Source: Comamonadaceae bacterium (lineage in GTDB: Bacteria > Pseudomonadota > Gammaproteobacteria > Burkholderiales > Burkholderiaceae_C). Taken from it: a DNA stretch of 64,000 bases. The notes under the pieces were generated by a model. That model did no database searches and had not been told where the DNA came from. It worked only from the letters and a program-made list of their open reading frames with translations. Shown here piece by piece: positions 60,399-64,000 of this stretch. Numbering within the stretch: the stretch's first letter is position 1; the number at the start of each line of letters is the position of its first letter. The translations under genes and the position numbers were made by a program. The DNA lies in NCBI GenBank assembly GCA_027486755.1, contig JAIXOM010000045.1, positions 310,001 to 374,000 of the forward strand. Reading direction: 5' to 3'.

Positions 60399-61406
60399 TC
60401 AGCGGCTGCTGGCCTCTTTGTGGTAGCTGGTGTCGATGTAGCTCTCCAGCGGCTGCATCTTTTTCTGTGGCTTACCGTACTTCTCACGCAACTGCACCGC
60501 AGTGCGCGCGCCCTCCATGCTGATAGCCGCATCGCGGGTAAAGCCGTTCTTGGGGTCGAGCAAGATGGTATAGCTGGTCTCGGCACTTTGACGGGTGGCA
60601 CCTTTGACGTTTTTAACAAAGATCTCCAGCGCCGCTTCCTTGTTTTTAGGGTCATACAACCAGTCAAGAGCTTGGCGGTAGCCGCGGATATAACCCACCA
60701 GGGCTGGCCTGTTGTTGTCAGCCCAGGTTTTGCGCACACCGGCCACCAAGCCTTGGTAGCTGCCCAGAGCCGCCGAGGCATCGGCCAGCACGTTAATGCC
60801 TTTTTCCTTGGCCAGCACGTCAAACGGAGCGATCAACATGGTGGCTGCATGCTTGCCCTCCACCAAAGCGTTGTAGCGCTGCAGCACACCGCCGGCGGCA
60901 ACCGTCTTGTAGTCGCGGTCGAGCACCAAACCGTTGCGCTCAAGCACCTCCAGCAACACGAAGGCGTAACCGGTGGTCAGCGCATCGACCGAGACGTTGG
61001 TGCCCTTGAGATCGGCAAAGGTCTTGATGTTGGGCTGTACGCCCAGACGCAAAAAGCCGTTATCGGCGCCCATCACCGCGATCAGGTTGCTGCCGTCAAT
61101 CGGCACTGGGCCCTGCCCTTCGCGGTAGGCCAGCAGGTTGTCAATGGCGGTCATGCCGATCTCAAACTGGCCGTTGATCAGGCCGGTGAGCTGCTCGCGC
61201 GAGTTGGGTGTATCGATGGTGCTGACATTGACCCCATTGCGACCGAAAAAGCCCCTTTCCTGACCGACCCAAATCGGCCAATTGAAGCCGCCCGGGAAAA
61301 TATTGACCCGCACAGCCTGCGGCGGGGTTGGTGCTGTATTAAGGCTGGCGCAGGCTGTCATCAGGCCGGCGGCCGCCAGGGTCAGGGCAATCTTGAGTAT
61401 CTTCAT
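60399..61406 (-). CDS. ABC transporter solute-binding lipoprotein (SsuA/ThiY-like)
   Basis: A 335-residue receptor of the NMT1/SsuA type. The N-terminal signal is MKILKIALTLAAAGLMTACA with a lipobox Cys near residue 20. The mature part contains NIFPGGFNWPIWVGQERGFF, NSREQLTGLINGQFEIGMTA, LKGTNVSVDALTTGYAFVLL and AAATMLIAPFDVLAKE-like blocks. The family binds aromatic or aliphatic sulfonates, nitrate or thiamin precursors. ATG 61406 has AAGGA seven bases upstream; the longer frame has none. No permease or ATPase gene is adjacent, so it is an orphan receptor here. Confidence 0.88.
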   Translation of the reverse strand: MKILKIALTLAAAGLMTACASLNTAPTPPQAVRVNIFPGGFNWPIWVGQERGFFGRNGVNVSTIDTPNSREQLTGLINGQFEIGMTAIDNLLAYREGQGPVPIDGSNLIAVMGADNGFLRLGVQPNIKTFADLKGTNVSVDALTTGYAFVLLEVLERNGLVLDRDYKTVAAGGVLQRYNALVEGKHAATMLIAPFDVLAKEKGINVLADASAALGSYQGLVAGVRKTWADNNRPALVGYIRGYRQALDWLYDPKNKEAALEIFVKNVKGATRQSAETSYTILLDPKNGFTRDAAISMEGARTAVQLREKYGKPQKKMQPLESYIDTSYHKEASSR

Positions 61407-61779
61407 AAAGGGTCCTTGCGTGGTTCTGGTGAGCGCCGAAGGCACAGCGGTGTGCCTGCAGCTCACGCGGGCCCGTGATGAGCCCACGCCGGCCAGTAGC
61501 CTCGCAGCTTGGCCTCGGGCGCGCAAGAGGGGCTGCGAGCATTGAAGCCCGTCAGAACTGAAAAACAGATTTTCAGCAGATCGGCCGGGGCGCGAGACGC
61601 TGCGCAATATGGCGCTCCAGGAACCGCAAGCAGGCCCTCGCTGAGAGCGCCTGAGAGCTTTTCGTAAATCTTTTTTACAAAATTGAATGTCCTCATAACT
61701 GCGATGTCATCAAGGCAGACAGGCAAGGGTTCAAGCTGGGGGTCGCGACGAATACCTGTGCCGACGCCCTGTCCCCGCC
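61407..61779. other. Divergent intergenic region
   Basis: 373 bp between the divergent receptor gene and the giant surface-protein gene. Contains an A/T-rich stretch (around 61660-61700, including TTTTTTACAAAATTGAATG) that probably carries promoters. No RNA gene or operator could be named. Confidence 0.5.
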
Positions 61780-64000
61780 ATGCAAAAAAAACCGGCTGCT
61801 CCCTCCCCTATCGCTCCCCTGTCAGGACCAATCAGCGATGCTGAACAAGGCAGGGACCTCCAGCGGCCCGTGTCCCGCAGCCGTCACAAAAAAAAGCACG
61901 CTCAAGAGGAAGTACATCAGGAGACTGGTGCTGGCCACCCACTGACTGAATCAATCGATGGGGGAAGCGCCGAACAGACGGCCAGCGCGCTGGACATCGC
62001 GGCGGTCGATGCGCCGCCCCAAGCCCTGCAGGTTGCGGCAGCTCAAACCGGGGGCCAGCCTGCACAAATGCCATCAGAGCCCGCCCGACAGGATGGCGGG
62101 CTGACGCTGACGCCGACGCAGACGCCCGCCGCGCCAGCGATGATTCAGCCCTGGCTCACTGCACTGTGGCCGCCAAGCAAACTGCATATGGCCATGGGCG
62201 GGGGTCTGCTCGCGACCCTCGCGATCAGTGATATCGCCCACAACCCGGAAAATCCCGCCACCGTCAACCCGGAGGCTGAACAGCGCATGGCAGCCGTCCA
62301 GGGCACCATCACGCTGGGACCCGCCGTGGCCGGTCATACCTTGATCGTCAGGGCCTATGACGCGACCGGCCAGTTGCTGGCGCAGGCACCGCTGAACGCC
62401 GATGGCAGCTACACGGTCAATATCAGCACTGGGTACACCGGCCCGGTGCTGCTTCGGGTAAGCGACGATAGTGACGGGCCCGACTACATCGACGAGGCCA
62501 GCGGCACCCCGCGCGATCTCGACGGCGAGCTGCGCTCGATCGCGCTGATCGACGGTTCGGGCAGCGCCACCGCCCATGTCACCCCGCTGACGGAACTGGT
62601 GGTTCGCAAACTCGGCTTGGGCCCCAGTCAGAGCGGGGCAGCCGGCGTCACCCTGGGAAGCATCAGCGCCGAGCAGATTGCCACCGTCAAGACCAAGGTG
62701 GCCCAAGCTTTGGGCCTGGACGGCATCGACCTGATGACGGCAAGACCCGAACCCATCATCGACGCCAATGGCCAGATCGACCTCAGCCGTGCCGATCCCT
62801 ACGGCCGGCTGCTGGCCGCGCTTGCAGGCATGGAGGCCGGCGAGGGGCAGGGCACCGACCAAATGCTGCAGGCCTTTTCTGCCAACATCAACCTGCAGAC
62901 CGGCACCCTGTCGCCAGACGGCCTGATGGACCTGGTCAGTGGCGCGCGCCTGGTGGCCAAGAACAACCCAGCCGCCAATGCGCTGTTCGGCCAGGTCGGC
63001 CAGAGCATAGGCTTGAGTGCCGCGCAAATTGACGACATCGATTCGGCCTGGCGCACTCTGCTCACGCTGGCCGATGGCATCGACAACGACGGCGCGGGGC
63101 TGAGCACGGCCCAGCTCCAGGCCCTGGGCGTTCGGCGCGTCGAGGGCGGCGCCAAGCTCGACGGCCTCAATAACGTGCTGGACGTTAAGACGTCGACTGC
63201 CGTTCAAAGCCGTAGCAAGCTGCAAGCCTGGGCCGACACCATCACCGTGGTGCTGTCAAAGGCTGCCGGGGGCGAAGCCACTCCCACGCAGGCCGAGCTG
63301 GAAGACTTGGGGCTGACCGATCTGACGCCCGGCCGCACCATAGACTTGGTCACCAGGATCGCCACCAGCCCCGACGACGGCCGCGATGTGGACTCGCTGG
63401 CCAAGCTGCAGGCTTTGGTCGACGTCGTAACGCCCACCACATCCGCCACAAACCTGACCCTGGGCAGCGACACCGGTCTGAGCGCCAGCGACTGGATCAC
63501 CCGAGAGGCTGTACAGACCTTGACGGCCCGCCTGTCGGCCCCCTTGCTCACCGATGAGAAACTGCTGGGCTCGGTCGACGACGGCGCCAGCTGGCAGGAC
63601 ATCAGCCGCTTCGTCAATGGCACCACCCTAGGCTGGACTGGCGCCGCATTGGTTGACGCCAGCGCGGTCAAGCTCATGGTGATCGATGCCGCTATGAACG
63701 AGGGCCCAGTCGCCCGACAGGCATATGTACTGGACACCGCGACCCCCGCGCTACCCGCGCTAAGCAGCCAAGCCCTGACGCGCGAGCCTCGACCACTTCT
63801 GAACGGCACGGCCGAGGCAGGCAGCAGCGTCACCGTCACTGTGGGCGGCGCCACCTTCAGCACAGTGGCCGGCAGCGCCAGCACCTGGTCGGTCAATACC
63901 GCCGCCACGCCAAGCACCGGCCGATTCGACCTGGGCACTGACGGTCCCAAGGCCGTGGCCATCACCAGCACCGATCTGGCTGGTAACCACGCCATGACCA
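61780..64000 (+). CDS. Large Ig-repeat surface/adhesin-like protein (5' part)
   Basis: An open frame runs from ATG 61780 to the end of the window (740 codons) without a stop. N-terminus: a charged segment (SRSRHKKKHAQEEVHQE), a polar linker, then a membrane-like segment HMAMGGGLLATLAISDIAHN near residues 138-157. Then a beta domain (VQGTITLGPAVAGHTLIVRA), helical repeats with DGIDNDGAGLSTAQLQALGV and LTPGRTIDLVTRIATSPDDG, and at the end a bacterial Ig-like repeat (LLNGTAEAGSSVTVTVGGAT). This layout is typical of giant, type I-secreted BapA/RTX-like biofilm adhesins, which often have thousands of residues. The remainder, including any secretion signal, is beyond 64000. Confidence 0.82.
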   Translation, partial: MQKKPAAPSPIAPLSGPISDAEQGRDLQRPVSRSRHKKKHAQEEVHQETGAGHPLTESIDGGSAEQTASALDIAAVDAPPQALQVAAAQTGGQPAQMPSEPARQDGGLTLTPTQTPAAPAMIQPWLTALWPPSKLHMAMGGGLLATLAISDIAHNPENPATVNPEAEQRMAAVQGTITLGPAVAGHTLIVRAYDATGQLLAQAPLNADGSYTVNISTGYTGPVLLRVSDDSDGPDYIDEASGTPRDLDGELRSIALIDGSGSATAHVTPLTELVVRKLGLGPSQSGAAGVTLGSISAEQIATVKTKVAQALGLDGIDLMTARPEPIIDANGQIDLSRADPYGRLLAALAGMEAGEGQGTDQMLQAFSANINLQTGTLSPDGLMDLVSGARLVAKNNPAANALFGQVGQSIGLSAAQIDDIDSAWRTLLTLADGIDNDGAGLSTAQLQALGVRRVEGGAKLDGLNNVLDVKTSTAVQSRSKLQAWADTITVVLSKAAGGEATPTQAELEDLGLTDLTPGRTIDLVTRIATSPDDGRDVDSLAKLQALVDVVTPTTSATNLTLGSDTGLSASDWITREAVQTLTARLSAPLLTDEKLLGSVDDGASWQDISRFVNGTTLGWTGAALVDASAVKLMVIDAAMNEGPVARQAYVLDTATPALPALSSQALTREPRPLLNGTAEAGSSVTVTVGGATFSTVAGSASTWSVNTAATPSTGRFDLGTDGPKAVAITSTDLAGNHAMT

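Overview
This is a GC-rich, gene-dense chromosomal window from a betaproteobacterium, most likely a member of Burkholderiales close to Comamonadaceae. The evidence is the content: two Bug-family solute receptors, an imuA-imuB-dnaE2 SOS cassette, a two-domain ArgA, a 1300+ residue HrpA helicase, an etfBA/acyl-CoA dehydrogenase block, and many Liv-type ABC transporter parts. No rRNA or tRNA gene, CRISPR array, complete insertion sequence or prophage was seen.

Layout. (1) 1-22.7 kb: a catabolic block entirely on the plus strand, with many 4-base ATGA/GTGA overlaps. It begins with the tail of a Liv-type solute receptor. It then holds an SDR, an isochorismatase-type hydrolase, a DmeF-like cation exporter, a lipocalin-like protein, a PaaN-like aldehyde dehydrogenase, a carotenoid/stilbene-type cleavage oxygenase, an acyl-CoA synthetase, an alpha/beta hydrolase, a Bug receptor, a nitronate monooxygenase, two DUF1295 membrane reductase-like proteins, a thiolase, a tandem HxlR regulator and a second SDR. 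A complete LivHMGF transporter, a second acyl-CoA ligase and its receptor close the block. I infer uptake, oxidative C=C cleavage, oxidation of the aldehyde, CoA activation and thiolysis of an unsaturated (apocarotenoid, stilbenoid or terpenoid-like) substrate. (2) 22.7-23.1 kb: a cluster of GTAG-type REP palindromes and a terminator, then a minus-strand LivK-like receptor. (3) 24.4-38.9 kb: housekeeping genes: holC-pepA, divergent lptF-lptG, cbiX/sirB-like, cysB, a YbdL-like aminotransferase, two glutathione transferases, hrpA and argA. (4) 38.9-42.5 kb: a small membrane protein and a stress-type trio of alpha/beta hydrolase, phosphoribosyltransferase and erythromycin-esterase-like protein. 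(5) 43-48.5 kb: the mutagenesis cassette imuA-imuB-dnaE2 behind a promoter overlapped by a LexA box. (6) 48.6-50 kb: a small accessory island with two convergent toxin-antitoxin modules, brnT-brnA and tumE-tumA. (7) 50.2-56.2 kb: Bug receptor, then minus-strand nitronate monooxygenase, acyl-CoA dehydrogenase, and etfB-etfA with operator-like palindromes upstream. (8) 56.4-64 kb: MscS channel, histone-deacetylase-family protein, MltB-like transglycosylase, a lipoprotein solute receptor, and the first 740 codons of a very large Ig-repeat surface protein that runs off the window.

Two repeat families stand out. One is the intergenic REP family, with 5'-GTAGGAGC ends. The other is a different palindromic family inserted in frame as inverted pairs inside three nucleic-acid genes, hrpA, dnaE2 and imuB, so that the hairpins are translated. 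This and the carotenoid-oxygenase catabolic block are the most unusual content. All functions are read from motifs, family resemblance and context; no database search was run.
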